Below are positions 9,217-18,848 of a stretch of DNA of 64,000 nucleotides, piece after piece (positions within the stretch are counted from its first letter, which is position 1; every line of letters starts with the position of its first letter). The notes beneath the pieces were generated by a model. The model searched no databases and had not been told where the DNA came from. It saw only the letters and a program-made list of their open reading frames with translations. Both the position numbers and the translations under genes were made by a program. This DNA is from Pseudomonas sp. Z8(2022) (GTDB lineage: Bacteria > Pseudomonadota > Gammaproteobacteria > Pseudomonadales > Pseudomonadaceae): the NCBI RefSeq assembly GCF_025837155.1, contig NZ_CP107549.1, forward strand, positions 3,286,001 to 3,350,000, given 5' to 3'.

Positions 9217-10443
9217 TCAGCGCGCCGGCTGTTCGCTTTCGGAAGCGACTGGCGGGTGAGCCGCAACACTTGGCTTGGGCTTCTTCAGCCCCAGCAGAAA
9301 ATGGACGGCGATACCGAAGATCAGCCCCCAGAAGGCGGCGGACAGCCCTAGCAGCGACATACCCGAAGCAGTCACCAGGAAGGTGATCAGGGCGGCTTCA
9401 CGATCCTTCGGAACCGCCATCGCCGAACTCAATGCGCCGCCAATTGCTCCCAGCAGGGCAAGACCTGCAAGGGCTGCGATAAGGGCCGCCGGAAAGGCGG
9501 TAAAGATCGAGACCAGGGTGGCGCCGAAAACGCCCAGCAGCAGATAGAACACACCGCCGGAAACGCCCGCGACATAGCGCTTGCCGGGGTCCTCATGGGA
9601 CTCCCTGCCGGTACAGATGGCGGCAGTGATGGCCGCCAGGTTCAGCCCGTGGCAGCCAAACGGCGCCAGCAGCAATGAGCCCAGCGCGCTGCTGCTGATC
9701 AGTGGGCTGGCCGGTGTGTGGTAGCCATCGTTGCGCAGCACCACCATGCCTGGCACGAACTGCCCGGTCAGCGACACCATGACCAGTGGCAAGGCGATGC
9801 TGAGCATCACCTGCCAGCTGAATTCCGGCGTGATCCAGACCGGCGTGGCCAGCCCGATTACCAGCGCTCCGCTGTTCAGTTCCCCGCTGGCGAGCGTCAT
9901 CAGCACGCCCACCACCAGCACGGCGAGCACTGCATAACGGGGCAATACCCGCTTGAAGATCAGGTAGGTGATGAACATCGCCAGCACCAGCCAGGGCTGA
10001 TCCTTGACCGAAACGAACAGGCCGATGCCGAAGGAAAACAGGATGCCTGCCAGCATCGCCGCGGAAATCGCAGCAGGCAGTTTGCCGATGATGCGATCGA
10101 AGGCCCCCGACAGGCCGACCAGCAGGATGATCGCATTGGCGACCAGATAGGCACCGATTGCCTGATTCAGGGAAATGCCCGGCAAGAGCGTGACCAGCAG
10201 TGCCGAGCCAGGCGCGGACCAGGCGATGACGATGGGCACTCGATAGCGCAGGCTCAGAAGAATACCGAGCACGCCGCTGCCGATGGAAATGGTCCAGACC
10301 CAGGACGACAGCACGTCATGGGGCATGTTGGCCGCCTTGGCCGCCTGGAAGATGATCACCAACGGGCCGGCATAGGAAATCACCGTCGCGATAAAGCCGG
10401 CGACCACAGCAGATACCGAACAGTCCTTCAGTAGCGCTTTCAT
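9217..10443 (-). CDS. benE: Benzoate:H+ symporter, BenE family
   Basis: This is a hydrophobic protein of about 408 residues with 11-12 predicted membrane spans. BenE landmarks include the N-terminal MKALLKDCSVSAVVAGFIAT, YRVPIVIAWSAPGSALL and the central FGCHGLNLAAITAAICTG. The ATG at 10443 is preferred because upstream codons read as unrelated sequence. It imports benzoate across the inner membrane. With the porin behind it and a catechol dioxygenase fragment in front, this is the tail of a P. putida-like ben cluster whose benABCD part is missing here. Confidence 0.92.
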   Translation of the reverse strand: MKALLKDCSVSAVVAGFIATVISYAGPLVIIFQAAKAANMPHDVLSSWVWTISIGSGVLGILLSLRYRVPIVIAWSAPGSALLVTLLPGISLNQAIGAYLVANAIILLVGLSGAFDRIIGKLPAAISAAMLAGILFSFGIGLFVSVKDQPWLVLAMFITYLIFKRVLPRYAVLAVLVVGVLMTLASGELNSGALVIGLATPVWITPEFSWQVMLSIALPLVMVSLTGQFVPGMVVLRNDGYHTPASPLISSSALGSLLLAPFGCHGLNLAAITAAICTGRESHEDPGKRYVAGVSGGVFYLLLGVFGATLVSIFTAFPAALIAALAGLALLGAIGGALSSAMAVPKDREAALITFLVTASGMSLLGLSAAFWGLIFGIAVHFLLGLKKPKPSVAAHPPVASESEQPAR

Positions 10444-10539
10444 AGTGCCTCGCAAGTCAGGCATGGCTATCCGTGGCAGTGCCCGGATTGCTCTTGTTGT
10501 AGAGGTAACGCGGTGAAACGGTGGAACCAGGCGGGTCAA

Positions 10540-10633
10540 CGGTGGATAAAAAGAGCGTTATCCACCCTACGAACCCTGATGCAAACGTAGGGTGGATGGC
10601 GCTTTATCATCCACCTTGAGTACCGCGAGAGGC
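10540..10633. repeat. Inverted GTAGGGTGGAT repeat between benE and the catA fragment
   Basis: TTATCCACCCTAC (10559-10571) and GTAGGGTGGAT (10587-10597) form a hairpin with a 15-base loop. The same motif recurs in partial form on both sides (GGTGGATAAA, ATCATCCACC). This type of repeat is common between Pseudomonas genes and may end or protect transcripts. No coding potential is seen. Confidence 0.5.
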
Positions 10634-10914
10634 TTAGGCCTCCTGCAGAGCGCGCGGACGCTGACTGCGTTGCTCGGCCTGGGGGGCTGGAGCCTTCTGC
10701 AGCTGGAAGTCGAAGTCCACTTCGGCAAAGCGGCCTTCAACACCACGGGCCCGTGCAGCTTCGGCATCTTCATTGAAGCGGATCTCGCCCACCAGGCCAT
10801 CGCGAGTGGCATAGGCGAAGTCGTCCCACAGGTACTTGTCGCCGGACAGGTTGATCTGCGTGGTCAGGTGACGGTGACCTGGCGCGGAGATAAAGAAGTG
10901 GATGTGCGCCGGAC
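10634..10914 (-). pseudogene. catA: Truncated second catechol 1,2-dioxygenase (catA2), 3' end only
   Basis: The last 93 codons of a CatA are readable, from PAHIHFFISAPGHRHLTTQI through GDKYLWDDFAYATRDG to RSQRPRALQEA and a stop at 10634. PAHIHFF holds one of the His ligands of the ferric iron; the N-terminal two-thirds, with the Tyr ligands, is gone. The break is exactly at the left inverted repeat of an IS3 element (10915). P. putida has a catA2 between benABCD and benE, so this is the remains of that copy. It cannot be functional. Confidence 0.92.
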
Positions 10915-10922
10915 TGTAGTGG

Positions 10923-12091
<1,169 letters not shown>

Positions 12092-12195
12092 CGAACACCT
12101 CTGTATGGCGAGCATTCTCGCCCTAAATGGGTGTCTGGGGTTAGTAGACCACTACAGACCGAGAGAGCGCAGCAAAGGCCAGTGGAGGTAAACCT

Positions 12196-12702
12196 TCAAA
12201 CCCCGCTATGCGCGGCGAGGTTGTGATACTGCCCTTTGAAATACAGCAATGGCTGCGCAACAGCAGCTTCTTGCAGGTTCAACGCCTTCACTTCACCAAT
12301 CACGATCAGGTGATCACCCGCGGCGTGCTCGGCGTGAATTTCGCAATCGAGCCAGTGCAGGCTACCGCCAATGATTGGGTTGCCCAACGGCGACTCCTGC
12401 CATTCGACCCCCTGCCACTTGTCCGCACCTTGCCGAGCGAACTGGTTGGAAATCCTGGCCTGCTCGCCCGAGAGGATATTGACCGCGAACCGGCCGGCCC
12501 GGCGAATCTTCGGATAGCTGTACGAGTTGGCCATGACGCTGAATGACACCAGCGGCGGGCTCATCGACACGCTGTAAAACGACTGGCACGTAAAGCCGAG
12601 CGGCTCGTCATCGATGAGTGAGGTGATGACCGTAATACCGGAGGCGTAGTGCCCGAGCGCTTCGCGAAAGCGCAATGGCTCGATAGGAGTAGAAAGCGAC
12701 AT
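12196..12702 (-). CDS. Flavin reductase family protein (flavin-binding split barrel)
   Basis: This 168-residue HpaC/ActVB-like protein has FREALGHYASGITVITS, FTCQSFYSVSMSPPLVSFSV, and GEVKALNLQEAAVAQPLLYF plus GQYH at the end. The family reduces FMN or FAD with NAD(P)H for a partner monooxygenase. It lies downstream of mesX-mesD on the same strand, about 100 bp after mesD. MesX (DUF1852) and MesD form an oxygen-dependent methionine synthase, so supplying reduced flavin to MesX is a reasonable guess, not shown by sequence. The IS3 element ends only 40 bp downstream. Confidence 0.85.
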   Translation of the reverse strand: MSLSTPIEPLRFREALGHYASGITVITSLIDDEPLGFTCQSFYSVSMSPPLVSFSVMANSYSYPKIRRAGRFAVNILSGEQARISNQFARQGADKWQGVEWQESPLGNPIIGGSLHWLDCEIHAEHAAGDHLIVIGEVKALNLQEAAVAQPLLYFKGQYHNLAAHSGV

Positions 12703-12800
12703 GGTAGATCCTACAGATTGAGTGCAGCTCGAAAGCGCTCGGGAGAACCTGAGTAGCCCTCAGGCCCTCCCTAAATCACTTTCGATCTGGCGCTAAGCGC

Positions 12801-13829
12801 TTAGGCGGAGAGCTCTCTACGGACGATTTCCGCGCCGGCGCTCAACGCATTCAGCTTGCCTCTCGCCACCTGGCGAGACAGCGGAGCCATGCCGCAGTTG
12901 GTGCACGGGCAGAGCTTGTCTGCATCGACGAACTGCAGGGCCTTGCGCAGGGTGTCGGCCACCTGCTCGGGGGTCTCGATGGTATTGCTGGCCACGTCGA
13001 TGGCGCCGACCATCACCTTCTTGCCGCGAATCAGCTCGATCAACTCCATCGGCACGCGGGAGTTCTGGCACTCCAGCGAAACGATGTCGATATTGGAGGC
13101 CTGCAGTTTGGGGAAGATCTCCTCGTACTGCCGCCATTCCGAACCCAGGGTCTTCTTCCAGTCGGTGTTGGCCTTGATGCCGTAGCCGTAGCAGATGTGC
13201 ACGGCAGTTTCGCACTTGAGGCCCTCGATGGCGCGCTCCAGGGTGGCGATACCCCAGTCGTTTACCTCGTCGAAGAACACATTGAAGGCCGGCTCATCGA
13301 ACTGAATGATGTCGACGCCCGCCGCCTCCAGTTCCTTGGCTTCCTGGTTGAGTATCTTGGCGAATTCCCAGGCTAGCTTTTCACGGCTCTTGTAGTGGGC
13401 GTCGTACAGCGTATCGATCATGGTCATGGGGCCTGGCAGGGCCCACTTGATCGGCTGGTCGGTCTGCTTGCGCAGGAACCTGGCATCCTCCACAAAAACT
13501 GACTTCTGACGGCTGACCGCACCCACCACCGTCGGCACGCTCGCGTCATAGCGATCGCGGATGCGGACGGTCTCGCGCTTCGCGAAATCAACGCCGTCGA
13601 GGTGCTCGATAAAGGTGGTGACGAAGTGCTGGCGAGTCTGCTCGCCATCACTGACGATATCGATACCGGCATGTTGCTGCTCTTGCAATGACAGACGCAG
13701 CGCGTCCTGCTTGCCATCGGTCAGCTCTTCGCCTTCCAGTTTCCACGGTGACCAGAGTGTCTCGGGCTGTGCCAGCCAGGAGGGCTTGGGCAAGCTGCCA
13801 GCTGTCGAGGTAGGTAGTAATTTCTTCAT
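12801..13829 (-). CDS. mesD: MesD-type folate-independent core methionine synthase
   Basis: The 342-residue protein resembles only the catalytic C-terminal half of MetE. The zinc site is visible: VHICYGYG supplies His and Cys, SLECQNS supplies Glu, and CPCTNCGM a Cys near residue 313. There is no N-terminal folate-binding barrel, so it cannot be ordinary MetE. Price and colleagues named this family MesD and showed that it needs oxygen and MesX. mesX is directly upstream (27 bp gap) and transcribed first. The methyl donor was not established, to my knowledge. Confidence 0.88.
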   Translation of the reverse strand: MKKLLPTSTAGSLPKPSWLAQPETLWSPWKLEGEELTDGKQDALRLSLQEQQHAGIDIVSDGEQTRQHFVTTFIEHLDGVDFAKRETVRIRDRYDASVPTVVGAVSRQKSVFVEDARFLRKQTDQPIKWALPGPMTMIDTLYDAHYKSREKLAWEFAKILNQEAKELEAAGVDIIQFDEPAFNVFFDEVNDWGIATLERAIEGLKCETAVHICYGYGIKANTDWKKTLGSEWRQYEEIFPKLQASNIDIVSLECQNSRVPMELIELIRGKKVMVGAIDVASNTIETPEQVADTLRKALQFVDADKLCPCTNCGMAPLSRQVARGKLNALSAGAEIVRRELSA

Positions 13830-13856
13830 GATAATTAATCTGCACGCCTGGTTTAT

Positions 13857-14834
13857 TTAGAGGTTGTAGTTGGCCGACCATTGCTCAAGAACGCTCTGGT
13901 ACGGCTTGATGAAGTGCTCTTCGGCAAACTTGCCCTGCTCCGCAGCCAGGCGGCTACGTTCTTCTCGGTCATACACAATTCGAGTCAACGAATAATCCTG
14001 GTGCTTCAGGCTCGGCTGATAGCATTTCCCCGCCGCAGCATTGGCGTTGTAGATCTCGGGGCGGTAGATCTTCTGGAACGTCTCCATCGTACTGATGGTG
14101 CTGATCAGCTCGAGGTTGCTGTAATCCACCAGCAGATCACCAAAGAAATAGAAGGCCAGCGGTGCGGCGCTGTTACGCGGCATGAAATAGCGAACCTGCA
14201 GCCCCATCTTCTGGAAGTACTGCTCGGTCAGAGACGACTCATTCGGCAGGTATTCGAAGCCTAGGACGGGATGCTGGTTCTCGGTCTGGTGATAGGTCTT
14301 GTTGTCCGAAACGCTCAGGCAGATGACCGGCGGCTTGCTGAAATTTTCCTTATAGGCCTTTGAGTTCACGAAGCTCTTGAAGAGCTTTCCGTGCAGCTCA
14401 CCGAAATTGTCGGGAATGCTGAACGTGGGCTGCCCCTTGTTGTGATCCAGCAGCAGGATGCTGAAGTCATAGTCGCGCACATAGGAGGAGAAATTGTTCC
14501 CCACGATGCCTTCGATGCGCTCACCGGTTTTGTGATCGACAATAACCGTCTTCAAGATCTCGATTGCCGGGAAAGCACCAGCACTGCCTTCTAATTCAAT
14601 ATCGGCGGAAATAATTTCCAACTCAACTGAATAGCGATCGCCATTGGGATTATCCCAGTGCGCCAGCGAATTGAACCGGTTGTTGATCATCTGCAAGGTA
14701 TTGCGCAGATTCTCCTGGCGGCTAGTGCCTCTGGCCAGATTGGCAAAGTTGGTGGTGAGGCGCGTGCTCTCCGCGGGCTGATAGCTCTCATCGAAGCGGA
14801 TGCTTTTAATGCTGAAGGCAAGTTCTTTATTCAT
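13857..14834 (-). CDS. mesX: MesX (DUF1852), partner of MesD
   Basis: The product is about 325 residues from the ATG at 14834 (MNKELAFSIKSIRFDESYQP); an upstream start would add 19 unlikely residues. It matches the DUF1852 family by its opening, TRLTTNFANLARGTSRQENL and the Tyr-rich C-terminal part (KHQDYSLTRIVYDREERSRL). There is no signal peptide or membrane span. MesX is required for MesD activity in other aerobes; its chemistry is unknown. It heads the mesX-mesD-flavin-reductase unit, with a MetR-like site about 130 bp upstream. Confidence 0.85.
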   Translation of the reverse strand: MNKELAFSIKSIRFDESYQPAESTRLTTNFANLARGTSRQENLRNTLQMINNRFNSLAHWDNPNGDRYSVELEIISADIELEGSAGAFPAIEILKTVIVDHKTGERIEGIVGNNFSSYVRDYDFSILLLDHNKGQPTFSIPDNFGELHGKLFKSFVNSKAYKENFSKPPVICLSVSDNKTYHQTENQHPVLGFEYLPNESSLTEQYFQKMGLQVRYFMPRNSAAPLAFYFFGDLLVDYSNLELISTISTMETFQKIYRPEIYNANAAAGKCYQPSLKHQDYSLTRIVYDREERSRLAAEQGKFAEEHFIKPYQSVLEQWSANYNL

Positions 14835-14966
14835 CGCGCAACACCCTAATCTCTGAAGCCCAAACCATTGCTTGCCATTGCGCATGGCCAAGAAACAACT
14901 TCCTGACTTAATTGCCTGGCAGCACTTGTATATTTCGATGAGGGTATTTTAGGGGGGAGGCCAGGA

Positions 14967-14979
14967 TGAGAAAAAGTCA
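14967..14979. promoter_or_regulatory. Possible MetR site upstream of mesX
   Basis: TGAGAAAAAGTCA fits TGA-N7-TCA, a relaxed form of the MetR consensus TGAANNNNNTTCA, and it sits inside a wider GATGA...TCATC inverted arrangement (14966-14992). A similar 13-mer lies before metR itself. Weak as a motif alone; its value comes from the metR gene nearby. Confidence 0.35.
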
Positions 14980-15086
14980 ATTAAATTCATCGTGTCATTA
15001 GTCGTGCTCATGTTGCAGTGCGCGACCGCTGCCACCACGGAGTTGGAGCCCCCGGCCCGCCAGAGCTGACGAGCCGCCACAAGCTA

Positions 15087-15278
15087 TCAGGGCGCAGGGG
15101 CTGGCGGCTGCAGCTTGCGCTGCCTATGAACGTCAAGCCGAATCAGCGAATCGTTTTCCGGTTGGTAGACGTAGGTATGCCCATAAGCCATAACCCGTCC
15201 ATAGCGCCGAGCAATGCTGTAGGGCGTGCTCTTGACGTTTTCGATCACCGCCGGCGCAGCGTCACCAACCTTTGCCAT
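15087..15278 (-). CDS. Small conserved-looking protein, function unknown
   Basis: This is a 63-residue basic protein (MAKVGDAAPAVIENVKSTPY...) ending in a short Pro/Ala tail (QPPAPAP). It has no signal peptide, Cys motif or membrane span. A GGTGAA-type site precedes the ATG at 15278. It sits on the same strand as queH, 38 bp downstream of it, so it may be co-transcribed. I do not recognise a family. The coding call rests on spacing, ribosome site and sensible composition, and is moderate. Confidence 0.55.
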   Translation of the reverse strand: MAKVGDAAPAVIENVKSTPYSIARRYGRVMAYGHTYVYQPENDSLIRLDVHRQRKLQPPAPAP

Positions 15279-15316
15279 TGTTCACCCTGTAGGAAATCAC
15301 TCGCTGCACTTGGGAG

Positions 15317-15982
15317 TCAGCTGTTACTGGCATCGTCATCGCCGTAGTACTGCACGCCGATACGAATGAGGTCGCGGCCACTGGCCTTGCGCTGGTGGTT
15401 GGTGTCGCGCAACGAGTAGATACAGCCACAGTACTCCTGCTGGTAGAAGCGCTCGCGCTTGCTGATCTCGATCATCCGCGCCGAGCCGCCGCCCTTACGC
15501 CAGTTGTAGTCCCAGTAGCTGATGCCGGGGTACTTGGCCGCCGAGCGATGGCCGCAGTCGTTGATCTGCTGCATGTTCTTCCAGCGCGAGATGCCCAGCG
15601 AGCTGGAGATCACCGAAAAACCATGTTCATGGGCGTACAACGCGGTGCGCTCGAAGCGCATGTCGAAGCACATGGTGCAGCGGATGCCGCGCTCCGGCTC
15701 GTGCTCCATGCCCTTGGCGCGGGCGAACCAGTTGTCGGTGTCGTAGTCGGCATCGACGAAGGGCACGCCGTGCTGCTCGGCGAAGCGGATGTTCTCGTCC
15801 TTGCGCAGCAGGTATTCCTTCTGCGGATGGATGTTGGGGTTGTAGAAGAAGATGGTGTAGTCGATGCCGGAGGCGCTGATCGCCTCCATGACCTCGCTGG
15901 AACAAGGTGCGCAGCAGGAGTGCAGCAGCAGCTTGTCAGCACAGCCCGGCAGGCTCAGCTTGGGTCGCTGCAAGTCAGACAT
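15317..15982 (-). CDS. queH: Epoxyqueuosine reductase QueH
   Basis: The 221-residue DUF208 protein performs the last step of queuosine synthesis in tRNA, reducing epoxyqueuosine, and replaces the unrelated B12-dependent QueG. The Cys set is complete: [10 protein letters not shown] near residue 20, [13 protein letters not shown] near 105, and EYCGCIYS near 185, enough for the Fe-S cluster and metal site of the family. [15 protein letters not shown] is also typical. Start ATG at 15982 with GGAGAG upstream. It is a core gene within the methionine cluster and probably not functionally linked to it. Confidence 0.9.
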   Translation of the reverse strand: MSDLQRPKLSLPGCADKLLLHSCCAPCSSEVMEAISASGIDYTIFFYNPNIHPQKEYLLRKDENIRFAEQHGVPFVDADYDTDNWFARAKGMEHEPERGIRCTMCFDMRFERTALYAHEHGFSVISSSLGISRWKNMQQINDCGHRSAAKYPGISYWDYNWRKGGGSARMIEISKRERFYQQEYCGCIYSLRDTNHQRKASGRDLIRIGVQYYGDDDASNS

Positions 15983-16074
15983 GGGGGCTCTCCAGAAAAC
16001 AGAAAGACGAAGCGGAACACGGACTCCGCTGCGTCAGCGGTCACGCCTGAGGGTTAGGCCAGTTCGGCACGCAG

Positions 16075-16119
16075 CTAGCGAACGACGCGCAGGAAGCCGA
16101 GGCTATGCATCACGGTCAT
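16075..16119 (-). other. Tiny ORF (14 codons) with strong ribosome site, upstream of queH
   Basis: MTVMHSLGFLRVVR and a TAG stop follow AGGAGG at ideal spacing on the minus strand. Beyond the TAG the same frame continues LRAELA and then TAA, so the ORF could be a small protein interrupted by an amber codon. It may be a leader peptide or a decayed small gene. Coding status is unproven. Confidence 0.3.
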
Positions 16120-16173
16120 CGGACGGCCTCCTGAGTTCGTGGATGACACATATTCTCGACACCGACAGTCGCA

Positions 16174-16186
16174 TGAGGCAAGCTCA
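16174..16186. promoter_or_regulatory. MetR-like palindrome before metR
   Basis: TGAGGCAAGCTCA is a TGAG-N5-CTCA palindrome 34 bp upstream of the metR start codon, where an autoregulatory site would lie. It resembles the 13-mer before mesX. Confidence 0.45.
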
Positions 16187-16219
16187 ATTTTCTCTGGATC
16201 ATCTCAAATTTTGCTCATT

Positions 16220-17149
16220 ATGCTCGAACTACGCCACCTCAAGACCCTGCACGCCCTGCGCGAAACCGACAGCCTGGTGGAGGCTGCCGAACGCCTGCAC
16301 CTGACCCAGTCTGCGCTGTCACATCAGTTCAAGGAGCTTGAAGAGCGTTTGGGCCTGCAACTGTTCGCGCGCAAGACCAAGCCGGTGCGTTTCACCAGCG
16401 CCGGCCTGCGCCTGTTGCAGCTGGCCGACCATCTGCTGCCACAGCTGCGCACCGCGGAACGCGACCTGGCGCGTTTGATCAGCGGCGCCGCTGGCAGGCT
16501 GCACTTGGCCATCGAGTGCCACAGCTGCTTCCAGTGGCTGATGCCGACCATCGACCAATTCCGCAACGCCTGGCCCGAGGTGGAGCTGGACATGGCCTCG
16601 GGGTTCTCCTTCGCCCCGTTGCCGGCGCTAGCGCGCGGTGACCTCGATCTGGTGGTGACCTCCGACCCCGTGCAGATGAACGGCATTTCCTACGTGCCGC
16701 TGTTTGGCTATGAAGCGTTGCTGGCCGTCGACAATCACCATGCTTTGCGCGGAAAAGCCTCTATCGAACCCACCGACCTGCTCGGGCAGACGCTGATCAC
16801 TTACCCGGTCGAGCGCGACCGCCTGGACATCTTCACCCGCTTCCTCGAACCGGCCGACGTCGAGCCGGCGCAGGTGCGTACCTCGGAGCTGACGATGATG
16901 ATGATGCAGCTGGTGGCCAGCGGTCGCGGTGTATGCTGCCTGCCCAACTGGGCGCTGCACGAGTACAGCTCACGTGGCTACGTGACTGCCAAGCGCCTGG
17001 GCGAGAAGGGCCTGCACTGCACGCTGTACGCCGCAATCCGTAGCGACATGCTGGAAGTGCCGTACGTCAGTGACTTCCTGTTAACGGCAAAGGATATTTC
17101 GTTTGCCACCCTGGAAGGTGTCAACGCTGTAGCCGGACTCGCCGTCTGA
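16220..17149 (+). CDS. metR: LysR-type regulator of methionine genes, MetR
   Basis: The 309-residue product starts MLELRHLKTLHALRETDSLV. The HTH follows (AAERLHLTQSALSHQFKELE), and the effector domain has AGRLHLAIECHSCFQWLMP, close to E. coli MetR, which uses homocysteine as coeffector. The ATG at 16220 is chosen because the 27 codons before it look non-coding. Placement between mesXD and a MetF-like gene supports control of methionine synthesis. Conserved SGRGVCCLPNWAL lies in the C-terminal lobe. Confidence 0.9.
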   Translation: MLELRHLKTLHALRETDSLVEAAERLHLTQSALSHQFKELEERLGLQLFARKTKPVRFTSAGLRLLQLADHLLPQLRTAERDLARLISGAAGRLHLAIECHSCFQWLMPTIDQFRNAWPEVELDMASGFSFAPLPALARGDLDLVVTSDPVQMNGISYVPLFGYEALLAVDNHHALRGKASIEPTDLLGQTLITYPVERDRLDIFTRFLEPADVEPAQVRTSELTMMMMQLVASGRGVCCLPNWALHEYSSRGYVTAKRLGEKGLHCTLYAAIRSDMLEVPYVSDFLLTAKDISFATLEGVNAVAGLAV

Positions 17150-17314
17150 CGCTCCCCCTGGCTATCAGCATCAAGGCCCGCTTTTGTCTTTCTCGAACTT
17201 TACCGCTTTTCAAACATGCCTTCAGATCATGAACATACTGGAGGTGGGCCTTGGTACGACCCGTCATCAGTCGCCATGCCCCTGCAATGCGCTTCGGCCT
17301 GGTACTGAAGAGAA

Positions 17315-18805
17315 ATGAGCATGTTGAGGCAGGCGCTGCAGGAACAACGCTTCGTGTGCGTCGTTGAGTTCATCCCGAAGCCTTCCGCCGAACGCTTCGC
17401 CTCCTTCGAGAGGCTGATGCAACGCTCACAGTTGTGCGGCTGGCCAATGATCGCGGCAATAGCCGACCGGGTCAGCAGCAATTTCGATCCCGCGCCATCG
17501 GACGCATTCTCACAGCTGGCGCGCCCGTTGCCGACGCTGCTCCACTTTTCCGGCAAGGATCGTGAGCGTCACGACCTCCTCGCGCAATTGGAGCGGATGG
17601 ACGCCCTGGGTCTGGATCAACTCCTGCTCCTCAGTGGTGATCGTCTGCCCGGCCACGAGCCCGGCCAGAAATCGGTCCGCTATCTGGAATCAGTACCAGC
17701 GCTGCAGATCGTCCGGAGTGCCAGGCCGGCCTGGCTGCTCGGTGCTGCCCTTAATCCGTTCAAGTACCACGAGGAGGAAGGCGGCGCGCAGTACTTCAAG
17801 GCTGAGAAGAAGCTTGCGGCAGGTGCAGACTTCCTCACCCTGCAATTGGGGTTTGATGCGCAGAAACATCTGGAGGCCCACCAGTGGGTGCAGCAGCAAG
17901 CGTCTCCTGTTCCGCTGCTGGCCTGCGTCATGCAGCTGACCCTCAGCCGTGCCGCCATCCTGGAGCATGTTCCCGGCTTAGTGATTTCCCCCTTGATGCG
18001 CGACCTACTGGCCGCAGAAGAAGCCATCTCCAGTGCATACGCTCGGGAGCGCAGCCTTACACGCCTTGGTCTGCAGATCATTGGTCTGCGCTTGATGGGG
18101 TACGCCGGCATCCACCTGTCAGGCATCCACGACCCAGAGCAGCTGCACGCCCTGGAGCAAGTCATCGAAGCCCGAATGGCAGACATTCAGACGCTGGAGC
18201 AATGGTCTGTTGCCTGGGAAGCCAGTTGGCAGCTATCCGGTCAACCAGTTGTGACATTCCAGCCGCCCCATGCCGATTGGCAGTTGGGCATGTCTCACGT
18301 CAGTGCCACTAGAAAGGAACAGCTCCGCTACCACGTGCTGTCGGGCCTGCATTCCCTACTGTTCAGCCATACCAACTCGCTGAGCAGAGGGTTCGGCTGG
18401 ATACTCAAGCGCCCCCTCTGGCACACGCCGCCTGGCAGACGCTGGCTTCATCAGCTGGAGCGCAGCCTGAAAAGGCCGGTCGTAGGCTGTGATACCTGCG
18501 GCAACTGCCGCCTTGAAGACACCTTGTACATTTGCCCGGAAACCTGCCCCAAGGGACTTGCGAACGGCCCCTGCGGAGGAACCCGGCTCAATCGTTGCGA
18601 GTTCGGCGATAGAGAGTGCATTCACAGCATCAAGTACCGAACGGCAAAGGCAATCGGCCAGACACGCGTGCTGACCGATCGCCTGATCCCATGCGTGGAC
18701 GCCGACTCCCGATATCAAAGCTCTTGGCCTCGTTGGTTTGAGCCCCCTTCAGAAGGGGCTCAAAGCGAAAAGAGCAGCTCAAACGATGCACCGGAAGAAG
18801 CCTAG
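17315..18805 (+). CDS. MetF-like methylenetetrahydrofolate reductase with Cys-rich MTHFR_C tail
   Basis: The protein has 496 residues against about 290 for plain MetF. Residues 10-300 form a divergent MTHFR barrel: VVEFIPKP at the start, LLLLSGDRLPG in place of the usual L-x-RGD region, and LGAALNPFKYHEEEGGAQYF with KLAAGADFLTLQLGFD. From about 385 there is an eight-to-ten-Cys domain (GCDTCGNCRLEDTLYICPET, then CPKGLANGPCGGT) of the MTHFR_C type, likely a metal or Fe-S site. The tail is Ser/Glu-rich. It follows metR by 165 bp on the same strand. A role in making a methyl group for methionine is likely; a demethylation role is possible. Confidence 0.8.
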   Translation: MSMLRQALQEQRFVCVVEFIPKPSAERFASFERLMQRSQLCGWPMIAAIADRVSSNFDPAPSDAFSQLARPLPTLLHFSGKDRERHDLLAQLERMDALGLDQLLLLSGDRLPGHEPGQKSVRYLESVPALQIVRSARPAWLLGAALNPFKYHEEEGGAQYFKAEKKLAAGADFLTLQLGFDAQKHLEAHQWVQQQASPVPLLACVMQLTLSRAAILEHVPGLVISPLMRDLLAAEEAISSAYARERSLTRLGLQIIGLRLMGYAGIHLSGIHDPEQLHALEQVIEARMADIQTLEQWSVAWEASWQLSGQPVVTFQPPHADWQLGMSHVSATRKEQLRYHVLSGLHSLLFSHTNSLSRGFGWILKRPLWHTPPGRRWLHQLERSLKRPVVGCDTCGNCRLEDTLYICPETCPKGLANGPCGGTRLNRCEFGDRECIHSIKYRTAKAIGQTRVLTDRLIPCVDADSRYQSSWPRWFEPPSEGAQSEKSSSNDAPEEA

Positions 18806-18848
18806 GAGAGGCTGAATAACCACGGTTTTCGGCGTCTTGTCGATGGGC

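Noticed and set aside
14835..14891. Longer start for mesX (19 more residues)
   Set aside because: The extra codons have no family match, and the ATG at 14834 gives the usual MesX opening.
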